A DNA stretch of 16,879 bases from Flavobacteriaceae bacterium (GCA_002703065.1 PAEO01000010.1:7548-24426); one strand, 5' to 3'; positions 7,400 to 15,444 are shown, counted from the first letter of the stretch. Notes: generated by a model not told the origin, from the sequence alone. Translations and numbers: made by a program.

Positions 7400-9853
7400 A
7401 TGAAAAATTTTTTTTTCTTATTATTACTTCCTTTTGTTCTATATTCTCAAGAAAGAAAGATTGCAGATGCTTACAAGTTTTTAGAACCACCTAAAATTGA
7501 CGGAAAAATAACTAAAGGTGAATGGGATCAAGTTAAAGGAAATACGAATTTTGTAGTATGGTTTCCTGAGACTCGTGCAGGTAATAGATTGAGTAAAGAT
7601 TATAAAACAACAACTTTTATAGGATATGATAACGAAGCTATTTATATCGCTGCTACTTTAATTCATCCCAACACATCCAAAATACCAATGGAGTTTTCTC
7701 AAAGAGATAAATCTGCTGGAATTGAATCTGAAGCCTTTTGGGTATCATTTAACACATTCGATGATAATTTGAACTATCAATCATTTGAAGTAACACCAGC
7801 TGGAGCAATATCTGATATGTTTTCAAGTGGAGATTTTGATCCTCAAAGTGATTATGATTATGATACTGTCTTTGAAGGATATAGCAGTATTGATAAAGAA
7901 GGTTGGTATGTGGAGATGAGAATCCCGTACAGTGCTCTACGTTTTCCAAAAAAAAATATTCAAGAATGGGGAATTAATTTCGGTAGACATTCACCAGAAC
8001 TTGACACCTATTTTATATGGAATTATGCAGATCCTAAAAATTCAAAATATCAACAAAGTTTTGGTTTAATGAAAGGTCTAAAAGATATTACACCTCCAAA
8101 AAGAATTTTCTTTTATCCTTATTTTCAAATTTCCCAAGATTTTAAAAAAGGGTTTAGTTCTCAAAACTCCTATTCAGCAGGCTTAGATTTAAAATATGGG
8201 CTAGGAAACAGTTTTACACTTGACGCTACTTTAATTCCAGATTTTGGTCAAGTCACTTTTGATGACAAAGAATTAAACTTAAGTCCATTTGAACAGCAAT
8301 TCGATGAAAATAGACCGTTTTTTATGGAAGGGGCATCATTATTTGAAAAGGCTGACGGGATGGGTTATAGATCTGGAAGATTTTTTTATAGTAGAAGAAT
8401 TGGTGAAGAAATATCTTTTAATGAAAGTGATTATATTAATGTAAATGAAGAATTAATAAGATACGATAATAAGCCGGAGCTTATTAATTCAACTAAAATT
8501 AGCGGAACAACAGATGGGAAATTAAGTATAGGTATCTTAAATGCTATTACGGGGAAAGCATATGCGTATTTCAGGAACATTAATAATCAAAAAGATAGAA
8601 AAGTACTTATTTCACCTATAACAAATTTTAATGTTATTTCACTATCTCAGCAAGTTATTAATGAGTATTCATCAATTAGCCTTTTAAATACTAGTGTTAT
8701 TAGAGAAGGAAACTGGTACGATTCAAATAATCAAGCAATTGTATTTGACATGTATGATAACCCAAAAAAATTCAACTTCAAATCAACATTATTCAGAAGT
8801 TATTTGGAAAATAATGAAAAGGATACTGGGTTTAGAGGAGGAATTTCAATAAATAAACTAACTGGTAGTTTTAGATATGGTTTAGGGTGGAATGGTACCA
8901 GTTCAAGTTACACACAAAATGATCTTGGTATTATTAGACAAACTAATGATCAAAGGTTTACCATGAGAATGACTTATCAAATATTTGAGGAAACAAAACT
9001 TCTAAGAACATTTTCCAATTATCTTTATGCAAGTCAAGCTTATACCTATGATAATTTTATAAAAAAATCTTGGGGTTTTAGATTAGGCAATAACTTTACT
9101 TTTCAAAACCTTATGAGTTTAAGCTTAGACTTTGACTACACATCTGAATATAAAGATTTTGACGAAACAAGAACGCTAGATAGATTTATAATTGAACCAG
9201 AAAATTTTGAAATTCAACTCGAAATGAAATCCAACAGTGGTAAGAGATTTTCCTATGGTTTTGATGTGTCAAATACAAATTTTTTCAAACAAGAATTTAA
9301 AGAAAATAAAAGCAGAACAAGAGTTGGATTGTTTGCAGATTTTAGATATTCAGATAGGCTGTCTTTTGGATCAGGATTTCAAACTATCAATACAATAGAT
9401 GACATAGGGTATCTTGAGAAAGATGTGTCAAAAATATTATTTGGAAAAAGAGATGTTAAATCAATAGAGAATAATTTTGAAATGCTTTACAACATTAACA
9501 CAAAAAGTGCTCTATCTCTTAAACTTAGAAATTTTTGGAGTGTAGCTAGATATTCTGAGGAAGTCTTTTTATTAAGAAATAATGGTAGAAGAATTTTAGA
9601 AGATAAAACTATTGTTGATTATAATCCAAATACCAATTTTAATTTATGGAATTTTGATTTAAATTTTGAGTGGTGGTTTGCGCCTGGCAGCAATATGATA
9701 TTATTATATAGAAATCAAGTTTTTAATCAAGATGAAAAATCATATTTAGACTATAATGATAGTGTCTCAGAGCTCTTTAATTTTCCATTACAACATCAAA
9801 TTTCGTTAAGGATAAATTATTTCTTAGATTACAATAGATTTAAAAAGAAATGA
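7400..9853 (+). CDS. Exported DUF5916 protein with N-terminal CBM9-like domain
   Basis: The function is unknown; such proteins are usually named carbohydrate-binding family 9 domain protein or DUF5916. With the start at 7400 the 817-residue product opens with a short Sec signal (MKNFFFLLLLPFVLYSQ), followed by a CBM9-like sandwich at roughly 20-210 (KIDGKITKGEWDQV, TTTFIGYDNEAIYIAATLIHP, GWYVEMRIPYSALRF). The remainder has DLKYGLGNSFTLDATLIPDFGQVTFD and FEQQFDENRPFFMEGASLF, then alternating aromatic/polar strands to the C-terminus, consistent with an outer-membrane beta-barrel. The protein ends in RFKKK, with no terminal aromatic residue of the classical barrel signature. Binding of sugar is not shown by the sequence. 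Its TGA stop overlaps the lolD-like ATG (ATGA), so the two are likely cotranslated. Confidence 0.88.
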   Translation: MKNFFFLLLLPFVLYSQERKIADAYKFLEPPKIDGKITKGEWDQVKGNTNFVVWFPETRAGNRLSKDYKTTTFIGYDNEAIYIAATLIHPNTSKIPMEFSQRDKSAGIESEAFWVSFNTFDDNLNYQSFEVTPAGAISDMFSSGDFDPQSDYDYDTVFEGYSSIDKEGWYVEMRIPYSALRFPKKNIQEWGINFGRHSPELDTYFIWNYADPKNSKYQQSFGLMKGLKDITPPKRIFFYPYFQISQDFKKGFSSQNSYSAGLDLKYGLGNSFTLDATLIPDFGQVTFDDKELNLSPFEQQFDENRPFFMEGASLFEKADGMGYRSGRFFYSRRIGEEISFNESDYINVNEELIRYDNKPELINSTKISGTTDGKLSIGILNAITGKAYAYFRNINNQKDRKVLISPITNFNVISLSQQVINEYSSISLLNTSVIREGNWYDSNNQAIVFDMYDNPKKFNFKSTLFRSYLENNEKDTGFRGGISINKLTGSFRYGLGWNGTSSSYTQNDLGIIRQTNDQRFTMRMTYQIFEETKLLRTFSNYLYASQAYTYDNFIKKSWGFRLGNNFTFQNLMSLSLDFDYTSEYKDFDETRTLDRFIIEPENFEIQLEMKSNSGKRFSYGFDVSNTNFFKQEFKENKSRTRVGLFADFRYSDRLSFGSGFQTINTIDDIGYLEKDVSKILFGKRDVKSIENNFEMLYNINTKSALSLKLRNFWSVARYSEEVFLLRNNGRRILEDKTIVDYNPNTNFNLWNFDLNFEWWFAPGSNMILLYRNQVFNQDEKSYLDYNDSVSELFNFPLQHQISLRINYFLDYNRFKKK

Positions 9854-10509
9854 TTGAACTAAAGCTTATTGATAAATCTTTTGGAAATCAAAAAATTTTA
9901 GATAAAATCTGTTTAAATATTAAAAAAGGAGAATTTATTTCAATTGTTGGTCCATCTGGGGCTGGTAAAACAACTTTACTAAATATTATTGGAACAATCG
10001 AAGATTTTGATAAATCTGAAAAATCTAAGTTTCTAATTAATTTCCAGGACATTACAAAACTTAGTGACAAGAATTTATCAAAATTCAGAAACGATAACAT
10101 TGGTTTTGTATTTCAGTTCCATCAGCTACTTCCAGAGCTTACTGTTGAAGAAAATATTCTTTTGCCAACCATGATTAAGGGGGATGATAAAGATAGTTCT
10201 AATAAGTATTTTATTGAATTAATATCGATATTAGGTATAGATGGTATTTTAAATAAATATCCTAATTCAATTTCTGGTGGAGAAAGACAAAGAGCTGCTG
10301 TAGCAAGAGCTATGATTAATAGACCAAGTATTTTACTTGCAGATGAGCCAACTGGAAATCTTGACTCTAAAAATGAAGAAGAAATTATAAGTTTGTTTAA
10401 AAAAATGAATAAAGACTTTGGTGTTACTATTGTCTTGGTAACTCATAATCTTAATTTTTCAAAATTAGCAGATAAATGCTTCACACTCAAGGATGGTAAA
10501 TGGTCTTAA
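9850..10509 (+). CDS. lolD: ABC transporter ATP-binding protein, LolD/MacB family
   Basis: This 219-residue nucleotide-binding subunit has the Walker A GPSGAGKT (34-41), Q-loop Q89 in FVFQFHQLLPELTVEEN, signature SGGERQ (142-147), Walker B ILLADE (161-166), D-loop NLDS and switch histidine H199. The FQFHQLLPELTVEENILLP run and overall length match the LolD/FtsE/MacB group, which work with FtsX-like permeases to extract lipoproteins or export substrates at the inner membrane. LolD is the usual name for this Bacteroidota gene, but no permease is in the window, so the transported substrate is inferred only from family. It overlaps the preceding gene by four bases and the next by 17. Confidence 0.85.
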   Translation: MIELKLIDKSFGNQKILDKICLNIKKGEFISIVGPSGAGKTTLLNIIGTIEDFDKSEKSKFLINFQDITKLSDKNLSKFRNDNIGFVFQFHQLLPELTVEENILLPTMIKGDDKDSSNKYFIELISILGIDGILNKYPNSISGGERQRAAVARAMINRPSILLADEPTGNLDSKNEEEIISLFKKMNKDFGVTIVLVTHNLNFSKLADKCFTLKDGKWS

Positions 10510-11260
10510 TAAAGAATTGAAAGATTTACTTGAACACAAGTTCAATCTTTATAATTCTACAAATTTTATAATTGAAGATCCTATTTCAATACCACATGCA
10601 TATGATCAAAAAGAAGATATAGAAATCATTAGTTTTTTGATAAGTATTATTTCTTGGGGAAATCGAAAGTCAATAATCAAAAGCGGAAATAAATTAAAAG
10701 AAATATTAGGATCAAGTCCAATTGATTTTATAATGCGATTTAAAGAACATGATTTAAAAAAAATTGATTTTGTTCATAGAACTTTCAACAAATTTGACCT
10801 CATTTATTTTTTAAAATCACTAAAAAACATATATAAGAATCATGATGGCTTAGAAAATGTATTTTCTAAAAATTTAAATGATGAATTTATGTACAACAAC
10901 ATTAGTAATTTTAGAAAAATATTTTTTTCATTAAATCATGAGAAAAGAACAGAAAAACACATCTCAAATCCGAAAAAAAATTCAGCTTGTAAAAGAATTA
11001 ATATGTTTTTAAGATGGATGGTAAGAAATGATGGAGTTGTAGATTTTGGAGTATGGAAAAAAATTAAACCCCCGATGTTGTCATGCCCATTAGATGTTCA
11101 TACAGCAAATATTGGAAGGAAATTGAACTTAATTTCAAGAAAACAAAATGATTTAAAAACAGTCCTTGAGTTAGACAAAAAACTTAGGTTATTTGATAAA
11201 AATGACCCTGTAAAATATGATTATGCACTTTTTGGAATGGGAGTTTATGAGAAATTTTAA
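10493..11260 (+). CDS. DUF2400 / TIGR02757 family protein, possible HhH-GPD relative
   Basis: This 255-residue conserved protein of unknown function often follows a lolD-like gene in Bacteroidota. The well-conserved family stretches are EDIEIISFLISIISWGNRKS (41-60), NSACKRINMFLRWMVRNDG (163-181), LSCPLDVHTANIGRKL (197-211) and DPVKYDYALFGMGV (238-251). The K167 segment followed by a 'PLDVHT' aspartate (D201) resembles the lysine/aspartate arrangement of helix-hairpin-helix DNA glycosylases (compare VDTHIHRL in the Nth of this window); this is my reading, not an established function. The start at 10493 lies inside the upstream ATPase gene (17-base overlap), which suggests translational coupling. 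No signal peptide or membrane segment is visible. Confidence 0.85.
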   Translation: MVNGLNKELKDLLEHKFNLYNSTNFIIEDPISIPHAYDQKEDIEIISFLISIISWGNRKSIIKSGNKLKEILGSSPIDFIMRFKEHDLKKIDFVHRTFNKFDLIYFLKSLKNIYKNHDGLENVFSKNLNDEFMYNNISNFRKIFFSLNHEKRTEKHISNPKKNSACKRINMFLRWMVRNDGVVDFGVWKKIKPPMLSCPLDVHTANIGRKLNLISRKQNDLKTVLELDKKLRLFDKNDPVKYDYALFGMGVYEKF

Positions 11261-11271
11261 AACAATAATTA

Positions 11272-11279
11272 TATATTTG
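11272..11279 (+). promoter_or_regulatory. Putative -7 box for the dihydroorotase homologue (TATATTTG)
   Basis: TATATTTG, identical to the boxes at 7383 and 16661, lies in the 37-bp gap after the DUF2400 gene and ends 18 bases before the ATG at 11298. No -33 TTTG at canonical spacing is seen. Confidence 0.5.
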
Positions 11280-11297
11280 CATCAAATTGACTAAAAT

Positions 11298-12551
11298 ATG
11301 TCAATACTAATCAAGTCCGCAAAAATAATAGATGCCAAGAGTGACTTCAATGGCAAAACCCAAGATATTTTAATTGAAAAAGGAGTTATAACTAAAATTA
11401 ATAGCTCAATTAAATCAGATGACGCTAAAATTATAAATTTAAAAAATCTGCATGTTTCACCTGGTTGGATTGACTCTAGTGTATGTTTTGGGGAGCCGGG
11501 CTATGAGGACAGAGAAACTATTGAAAACGGAACTGTAACAGCCGCATCCAGTGGATATACAGATGTTATATTGAATCCTTATACCAAACCAATACTAGAT
11601 TCAAGAGCTGATATCAGTTTTATTAAAAATAAGTCTTTAGGAAATATTGTTGATATACATCCACTTGGAGCACTAACTAGACAAAGTAAATCAAATGAAC
11701 TTGCTGATCTTAAGGAAATGTTTGAGGCGGGATGTGTTGGATTCTATGATTTTAAAAAACCTATTACAAATCCAAATATTTTAAAAACTGCACTTCAATA
11801 TGTTCAACATTTTAATGGTTTAATACTTTCATTTCCGTTAGAACTGTCCATTTCAAAAAATGCTCAAATGCATGAGGGGACTGTAAGTACAACATATGGG
11901 TTAAAAGGATTTTCAGAAATTTCTGAAGAAATTGCTATTTTCCGAGATATAAAATTACTAGAGTATACAGGGGGGAAATTACATTTCCCAACAATTTCCT
12001 CATTGAATTCATTAAACATAATAAAAGAAGCCAAATCTAAAGGATTGAATGTCACGTGCGGAGTTTCAATAAACAATTTATTTTTCAATGATGAAAAACT
12101 AAAGGATTTTGACACCAGATTTAAAGTTAATCCTCCAATTAGAGATGAAAAAAGTAGAAAAGGCTTAATTAAAGGTGTTGAAACTAGAATAATAGACTGT
12201 GTAACTTCAGATCATATTCCTGTTGATATTGATAATAAAAAAACTGATTTTGAAAATTCTGATTTTGGAGCAATTGGTTTAGAATCTTCTTTTGGTGCAC
12301 TTAACTCCTTATTAGGTTTAAATAAGACAATTGAGATCTTAAACTCTTCCTATGAAATTTTTAACTTAAGTAGACCTACTATAGATATTGGAAATGAGGC
12401 TAAAATATCCATGTTTGACCCCACGGAAAAGTATATTTTTTCAAAGAAGAATATTTATTCATCCTCAAAAAATAGTTCATTTTTAAATACTGAAATAACT
12501 GGTATTTCTAAAGGAATTATTTCGAACTCTAATGTTCACATTGTTGAATAA
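11298..12551 (+). CDS. pyrC: Dihydroorotase homologue lacking the metal-binding histidines
   Basis: By overall sequence this 417-residue amidohydrolase-fold protein belongs to the type I dihydroorotases of pyrimidine synthesis. The family signature DxHxHLR(E/D)PG reads D59-S-S61-V-C63-F-G-E-P-G68, so both metal histidines and the substrate arginine are gone. The usual CHVST segment reads FPTISS (230-235), the following PHH reads INN (258-260), and the expected histidine near 180 is absent. The aspartate of the late TSDHIPVD motif (D305) is kept, as are VTCGVS and RFKVNPPIRD. I infer a pseudo-enzyme, perhaps structural, as PyrC' is for aspartate transcarbamoylase in Pseudomonas; the Bacteroidota homologues I recall show the same loss, so it is probably ancient and not decay. 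It overlaps the esterase gene by 20 bases. Confidence 0.85.
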   Translation: MSILIKSAKIIDAKSDFNGKTQDILIEKGVITKINSSIKSDDAKIINLKNLHVSPGWIDSSVCFGEPGYEDRETIENGTVTAASSGYTDVILNPYTKPILDSRADISFIKNKSLGNIVDIHPLGALTRQSKSNELADLKEMFEAGCVGFYDFKKPITNPNILKTALQYVQHFNGLILSFPLELSISKNAQMHEGTVSTTYGLKGFSEISEEIAIFRDIKLLEYTGGKLHFPTISSLNSLNIIKEAKSKGLNVTCGVSINNLFFNDEKLKDFDTRFKVNPPIRDEKSRKGLIKGVETRIIDCVTSDHIPVDIDNKKTDFENSDFGAIGLESSFGALNSLLGLNKTIEILNSSYEIFNLSRPTIDIGNEAKISMFDPTEKYIFSKKNIYSSSKNSSFLNTEITGISKGIISNSNVHIVE

Positions 12552-13176
12552 AGAAATATTTTATATAGTACAAAAATCTAATCTAGAAGATAAGTCTCCT
12601 CTAATTATTTTATTACATGGATATGGAAGTAATGAAAAAGATTTATTTTCCTTTAAAGAATATCTTCCAAATGATGCAACTATTGTATCATTTAGAGCGC
12701 CTTTAGAACTTTTTCAAGAAATGTATGCATGGTACCAAATTTATTTTGAAAACAATGTAAAATCTTTTGATGAAAAAAGCGCTCTAACAAGTAAAAACCT
12801 GATTATTGACAAGATTAAAGAAATCGCTAAGCAATATAACTGTGATGATAAAAGAATAACATTGATAGGATTTAGTCAAGGTGCAATACTTGGATTTCCA
12901 GTTACTTTAATGAGTAATAATTTAATTAAAAATTTAGTTGCTTTGAGTGGTTATGTTGAAGAAAAAATCATTGATTTTATATCCATCTCTTCTCCAAATA
13001 TTTATATATCTCACGGCATCAATGACGATGTAATTCCTTATTTAGATTCTAAAAAAACTCTTCAAATTCTCGATAAAAATAAAATCAAATACGATTATTA
13101 TGAATTTAATCAAGGACATGGTGTAAACATGGACAATTTAAATTCATTTTTAAAATGGATAAAAGAAAAATATTAG
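12532..13176 (+). CDS. Serine esterase, phospholipase/carboxylesterase family
   Basis: This 214-residue alpha/beta hydrolase belongs to the carboxylesterase/acyl-protein-thioesterase-like family. It shows the oxyanion segment LLHGYGSNEKDL (28-39), the nucleophile elbow GFSQG with S115, the acid residue D165 in HGINDDVIP, and the catalytic histidine H196 in GHG. The aromatic MYAWYQI segment after SFRAPLE is typical of the bacterial members. No signal peptide is present, so it should be cytosolic; the natural ester is unknown. The only in-frame ATG near the family start is at 12532, inside the end of the dihydroorotase-like gene (20-base overlap), which suggests coupled translation. Its TAG stop overlaps the stop of the convergent hydrolase gene (13173-13176). 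Confidence 0.9.
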   Translation: MFTLLNKEIFYIVQKSNLEDKSPLIILLHGYGSNEKDLFSFKEYLPNDATIVSFRAPLELFQEMYAWYQIYFENNVKSFDEKSALTSKNLIIDKIKEIAKQYNCDDKRITLIGFSQGAILGFPVTLMSNNLIKNLVALSGYVEEKIIDFISISSPNIYISHGINDDVIPYLDSKKTLQILDKNKIKYDYYEFNQGHGVNMDNLNSFLKWIKEKY

Positions 13177-13940
13177 TCTACTTCAATTTGTAATCCATCA
13201 TAAGCTAAATAAACATTTTTAGGAAGAAATTTTTCAGTTTCAACATGAAAACCCATGTCAGGTGCTATGTGGGTAAGATATGTTGTTTTTGGTTTTAATA
13301 TCTCAATTATTTTAAGTGCTTGATTTAAATTTATATGAGAGTAATGCTCTTTATGCCTTAAAGCATTTAAAACTAAACAATCAAGATTCATTAACTTTTC
13401 AAGTTCTTTATCCTTTATTGTTTTTAAATCTGTTATGTAAGCAAAATTGAATAACCTATAGCCAAAAACTTGTAATTTATGATGCATGTAGCTAATTGGT
13501 TTAAAAACTAAATCATCGATTTTAAAGTCTGTATTTTTCTTAATATTATTTGAATAAACGTGGGGAGATCCTGTGTAACCACCAGAGTAATCAAACAAGT
13601 AATCAAATCTTTTTTCTAATTTTTTTAGAACTCTTTTTTTTCCAAACAATGGAATCTTACCATACTTAAAAGAAATTGGTCTAACATCATCTAAACCTGC
13701 GGTATGATCCGAATGTTCATGAGTAATCAAAATAGCATCAATCTTAGAAAAATTATTTTCTAGCATTTGTTGTCTAAAATCGGGACTACAATCAATTAAT
13801 ATATTCTTTTGATTTATGTTAATTAAAATTGATGAACGAAGTCTTACATCTCTAGTATCCTCACTTTTACAGACAGGTCTATCTATTCCTATTGTAGGTA
13901 TTCCAGTGCTTGTTCCTGTTCCTAAAAAAGTAATTTTCAT
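13173..13940 (-). CDS. PhnP-like metallo-beta-lactamase-fold hydrolase
   Basis: This 255-residue cytosolic protein begins with MKITFLGTGTSTGIP, the PhnP/RNase Z-like opening in which the GTSTGIP loop precedes the metal site. The metal motif THEHSDH gives H74, H76, D78 and H79; further candidate ligands are a histidine in SYMHH (about 152-154), the aspartate of YITD and the histidine of LTHIAPDMG. DVRLRSSILI and the late APDMGFHVE are typical of the PhnP subgroup, which hydrolyses cyclic phosphodiesters. Two cysteines (C24, C51) lie near the N-terminus, C51 in the usual IDCSPDFRQQML segment. No phosphonate genes are near, so the substrate cannot be named. It is divergent from the 14014 gene and convergent with the esterase gene. 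Confidence 0.92.
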   Translation of the reverse strand: MKITFLGTGTSTGIPTIGIDRPVCKSEDTRDVRLRSSILININQKNILIDCSPDFRQQMLENNFSKIDAILITHEHSDHTAGLDDVRPISFKYGKIPLFGKKRVLKKLEKRFDYLFDYSGGYTGSPHVYSNNIKKNTDFKIDDLVFKPISYMHHKLQVFGYRLFNFAYITDLKTIKDKELEKLMNLDCLVLNALRHKEHYSHINLNQALKIIEILKPKTTYLTHIAPDMGFHVETEKFLPKNVYLAYDGLQIEVD

Positions 13941-13950
13941 GAATTAATGT

Positions 13951-13958
13951 CAAATTTA
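13951..13958 (-). promoter_or_regulatory. Putative -7 box for the PhnP-like hydrolase gene (TAAATTTG)
   Basis: Minus-strand TAAATTTG (13958 to 13951) matches TAnnTTTG exactly and ends 10 bases before the ATG at 13940. The same octamer occurs on the plus strand at 13991, forming a symmetric divergent pair. Confidence 0.55.
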
Positions 13959-13960
13959 AT

Positions 13961-13978
13961 TTTTTATCTCTTTTTATC
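13961..13978. repeat. Tandem TTTTTATC, 10 bp apart, between divergent promoters
   Basis: TTTTTATC occurs at 13961-13968 and 13971-13978, one helical turn apart, between the two outward-facing -7 boxes where the two -33 regions should fall. It may be a regulator or curved-DNA site, or chance in A/T-rich sequence. Confidence 0.4.
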
Positions 13979-13990
13979 GATAATACTTTA

Positions 13991-13998
13991 TAAATTTG
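13991..13998 (+). promoter_or_regulatory. Putative -7 box for the 476-residue protein gene (TAAATTTG)
   Basis: TAAATTTG matches TAnnTTTG exactly and ends 15 bases before the ATG at 14014. No -33 TTTG lies at the canonical distance. Confidence 0.55.
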
Positions 13999-14013
13999 TA
14001 GCAATTACTAAAA

Positions 14014-15444
14014 ATGGTAGTTTCTTTAAAGGGAGATAAAAATTTCGAAAACGTATTATCTACAGTTGATAAAGCTCTTCGCATTAACCTAAACGAACAT
14101 ATTTATGGAACTTTTGCAGAGATAGGTGCTGGTCAAGAAGTAGCTAGGTATTTTTTTAGAGCAGGTGGAGCATCTGGAACAATTGCTAAAACAATGAGTG
14201 CTTATGACAGGGGATTTAGTGATGCAATTTATGGAGCTGAACAAGATAAAAGATATGTGACGAAATCAAGACTTTCCAAAATGCTCAAGCATGAAATTAA
14301 TTTACTTGAAAATAGAGTTGATAGAAAAAATAATCCAGAAAAAATGTTTTTTGCTTTTGCAAATACTGTTGCAACTATAGATTTTGCAAAAAAATTCAAG
14401 GGACATGGTTGGATGGGGATACGATTTCAAACTCATAGTCAACAAGAATACAGTGAAATTCAGATGCATGTCAGATTTCATTTAATAGATGCTAAAGCAC
14501 AACAAGAAGCTTTGGGTATTATGGGTGTTAATTTAATTTATGGCGCATACTACAAGCATAATAAGCCCAGGTCTCTAATAAAATATTTGTATGACCATAT
14601 TGATCCCCACGCGATTGAAATTGACACAATTAATTTTTCAGGTCCACTTTTTGAAAATGTTGATAATAGATTACTTAGTTTAGATTTAGTAAAAAATGGT
14701 ATGACCCAAGCGGTTATGTTTGGACCTGATGGTAAAAATATACTTCCTGCAGCAGTTCTTTACAAAAAAAATATTCTTGCAATAAGAGGAAGTTTTAGAC
14801 CAGTGACAAAAGTAAATGAAGATATGTATGAAAAATCATACAAAATGATTTCTAATGATAGTGAATTTGATCTCGAAAATACCATTTCAATATTTGAAAT
14901 AACTCTATCTAATTTATTGAGTGGACAAAATGATGTAAACGAACAGGATTTTCTTGACAGAGCTGAGCTTCTATGTTCATCTGGAAAAACAGTGATGATT
15001 ACTAATTTTCAGGAGTACTATAAACTTTCAGATTATTTTTCAAACTACACTACTAAAAAAACCGTAATGACTATGGGTGTAGATAACTTAATTAAAGTTT
15101 TTGAAGACAAATATTACTCAAATCTAAGTGGAGGAATACTTGAAGCGTTTGGTAAATTATTCAAACATAACATTGAGATATACCTTTATCCTTTGATAAA
15201 AGGTGAAAAACTCATAGATAGTTCAAATCTACAAGTCGAAGATAACATGAAGAACTTATATAAATATTTTAAAGACAATTTAAAGATTAGAGATATAGAA
15301 AACTTTAATAAAAGTCTTTTGAGTATTTATTCGTGGGAAGTATTAGAAGAAATTAAAAACAATTCGCCTGGATGGGAACAAAAACTTCCTGAATCAATTT
15401 CTAAACTGATCAAAGAAAAAAAACTATTTGGTTATTCAAATTAA
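14014..15444 (+). CDS. Conserved Bacteroidota protein of unknown function, 476 residues
   Basis: I recognise this as a well-conserved protein of Flavobacteriia and related groups but know no function. The most conserved-looking block is N-terminal: EHIYGTFAEIGAGQEVARYFFRAGGASGTIAKTMSAYD (28-65). Later blocks are FFAFANTVATIDF, HGWMGIRFQ, IMGVNLIYGAYY, DNRLLSLDLVKNGMTQAVMF and LYKKNILAIRGSFRPVT. There is no signal peptide, membrane helix, P-loop or adenylyltransferase HxGH motif, so it is probably a soluble cytosolic protein. I recall homologues labelled nicotinate-nucleotide adenylyltransferase or TonB-dependent receptor in databases; neither label fits what is seen here. The many glycines in the first block could form a nucleotide or phosphate loop (inference). 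It stands alone, divergent from the PhnP-like gene and convergent with bcp (four-base stop overlap). Confidence 0.85.
   Translation: MVVSLKGDKNFENVLSTVDKALRINLNEHIYGTFAEIGAGQEVARYFFRAGGASGTIAKTMSAYDRGFSDAIYGAEQDKRYVTKSRLSKMLKHEINLLENRVDRKNNPEKMFFAFANTVATIDFAKKFKGHGWMGIRFQTHSQQEYSEIQMHVRFHLIDAKAQQEALGIMGVNLIYGAYYKHNKPRSLIKYLYDHIDPHAIEIDTINFSGPLFENVDNRLLSLDLVKNGMTQAVMFGPDGKNILPAAVLYKKNILAIRGSFRPVTKVNEDMYEKSYKMISNDSEFDLENTISIFEITLSNLLSGQNDVNEQDFLDRAELLCSSGKTVMITNFQEYYKLSDYFSNYTTKKTVMTMGVDNLIKVFEDKYYSNLSGGILEAFGKLFKHNIEIYLYPLIKGEKLIDSSNLQVEDNMKNLYKYFKDNLKIRDIENFNKSLLSIYSWEVLEEIKNNSPGWEQKLPESISKLIKEKKLFGYSN

Noticed and set aside
14014-15444. Nicotinate-nucleotide adenylyltransferase or TonB-dependent receptor
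   Set aside because: No HxGH motif, signal peptide, plug or barrel is visible; these labels look like propagated errors.
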